Source: Synechococcus sp. CCY 0621
Lineage (GTDB): Bacteria > Cyanobacteriota > Cyanobacteriia > PCC-6307 > Cyanobiaceae
DNA length: 64,000 nt
NCBI RefSeq assembly: GCF_019038465.1
Contig: NZ_JAFKRH010000035.1
Location: 16,982 to 80,981 of the forward strand
Reading direction: 5' to 3'
Shown here piece by piece: positions 63,673 to 64,000 of the stretch. Each line of letters begins with the position of its first letter. Position 1 is the first letter of the stretch. The notes under the pieces are model-generated. The model saw only the letters and a program-made list of their open reading frames with translations. It did not search any database and was not told the origin of the DNA. Position numbers and translations under genes: made by a program.

Positions 63673-64000
63673 CCCCGGCCAAGGCGGCGGCGGCGGCCAG
63701 CCCCCCCCGCCAGCCGGGCCGGTCCCCCTCCAGGGCCGCCAGGGGCAGGGCCATCACCGGCGCCGTCGACAGCAGGGCCACGGCCAGCCCCCCCGGCAGC
63801 CCCGCCAGGGCGGTCTGCTGCAGGGCGATGCCGGCGCTGGTGCCCAGCAGGGTGGCGGCGAGCGCCACGGGCCAGCGGCGCACGGCCGGCCGGGGCCCCT
63901 GGGCGGCCCGAGGCAGCCCCGCCAGCAGCGGCAGCATCACCAGCGCCGCCGCCGCCAGCCGCAGGGTGGCGGCCTGCAGCGGCTCCGGCCCGCCGGCCAG
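63632..64000 (-). CDS. DMT/EamA-family transporter, N-terminal part beyond window
   Basis: Only the last ~122 codons are visible; the frame continues upstream past the window end (codons AATLRLAAAALVMM...). It has the EamA C-terminal half pattern: four hydrophobic segments including AATLLGTSAGIALQQTALAG, LPGGLAVALLSTAPVMALPL and GLAAAAALAGVSLVAGLVGL. EamA transporters export or import small metabolites. Gene end 63632; start not visible. Confidence 0.75.
   Translation of the reverse strand: MAGGPEPLQAATLRLAAAALVMLPLLAGLPRAAQGPRPAVRRWPVALAATLLGTSAGIALQQTALAGLPGGLAVALLSTAPVMALPLAALEGDRPGWRGGLAAAAALAGVSLVAGLVGLPGA

Overview
The window reads as a GC-rich unicellular cyanobacterium, most likely a Cyanobium/Synechococcus/Vulcanococcus-type picocyanobacterium. 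It carries PsbX, Ycf66, a one-helix high-light-inducible protein, the ferredoxin:thioredoxin reductase catalytic subunit and SufR. It also has cyanobacterial small-protein families and the gene runs accC-yggT-psbX-ycf66 and ftrC-sufBCDS with divergent sufR. This is inferred from gene content only; no database was consulted.

Layout. (1) 1-24.2 kb is mostly core genome: a 5'-truncated GH13 amylase; a subtilase with a divergent propeptide-like partner; a DUF883/holin-like membrane pair; smc; a PRC-barrel protein; msrB; an LpxB-like protein; tRNA-Leu(GAG); accC; yggT; psbX; ycf66; two short propeller-like lipoproteins; hli; an SbmA-like ABC exporter; a HIT protein; a YifB ATPase; rpsU; a DUF3747 protein; def and an S9 peptidase. 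(2) 24.2-43.3 kb is accessory: a GltS-like symporter, an OafA-type acyltransferase, a bifunctional aldolase/dehydrogenase, an MDR oxidoreductase, two methyltransferases, VapBC, mtnA, a secreted amidase, a CPA1 antiporter with a convergent TrkA-type protein, and a large membrane Fe-S/cyclic-nucleotide-domain protein. (3) 43.3-56.4 kb has a different character. It is AT-richer and patchy, nearly all genes lie on the minus strand, and pseudogenes are frequent. Compact cassettes are separated by attC-like imperfect hairpins with CTAAC...GTTAG ends. (4) 56.7-64 kb returns to core genome: an L,D-transpeptidase, sufS-sufD-sufC-sufB-ftrC, divergent sufR over a 24-bp palindrome, a small conserved protein and a truncated DMT transporter.

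The main discovery candidate is in region 3. Eight attC-like sites delimit cassettes encoding DUF4160+DUF2442, a caspase-like protease, a tandem DUF1254 protein, HicAB, two GNAT acetyltransferases, a HigBA-type module with a broken toxin, and DUF2254. No integrase is visible, so this looks like a cluster of attC sites lacking an integrase (CALIN) in a picocyanobacterial chromosome. A GC-rich block of decaying genes splits the array into two clusters: a truncated AlkC-like gene, a broken alpha/beta hydrolase, and an ABC membrane gene with a partial second copy. Two other items deserve attention: the subtilase with its free-standing propeptide homologue, and the 928-residue Fe-S membrane protein ending in a cyclic-nucleotide-binding domain.

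Regulatory logic visible in the sequence: ftrC-sufB-sufC-sufD-sufS form one minus-strand transcription unit. The palindrome upstream of ftrC, between it and divergent sufR, is the probable SufR operator, linking Fe-S cluster assembly to ferredoxin-dependent redox control.
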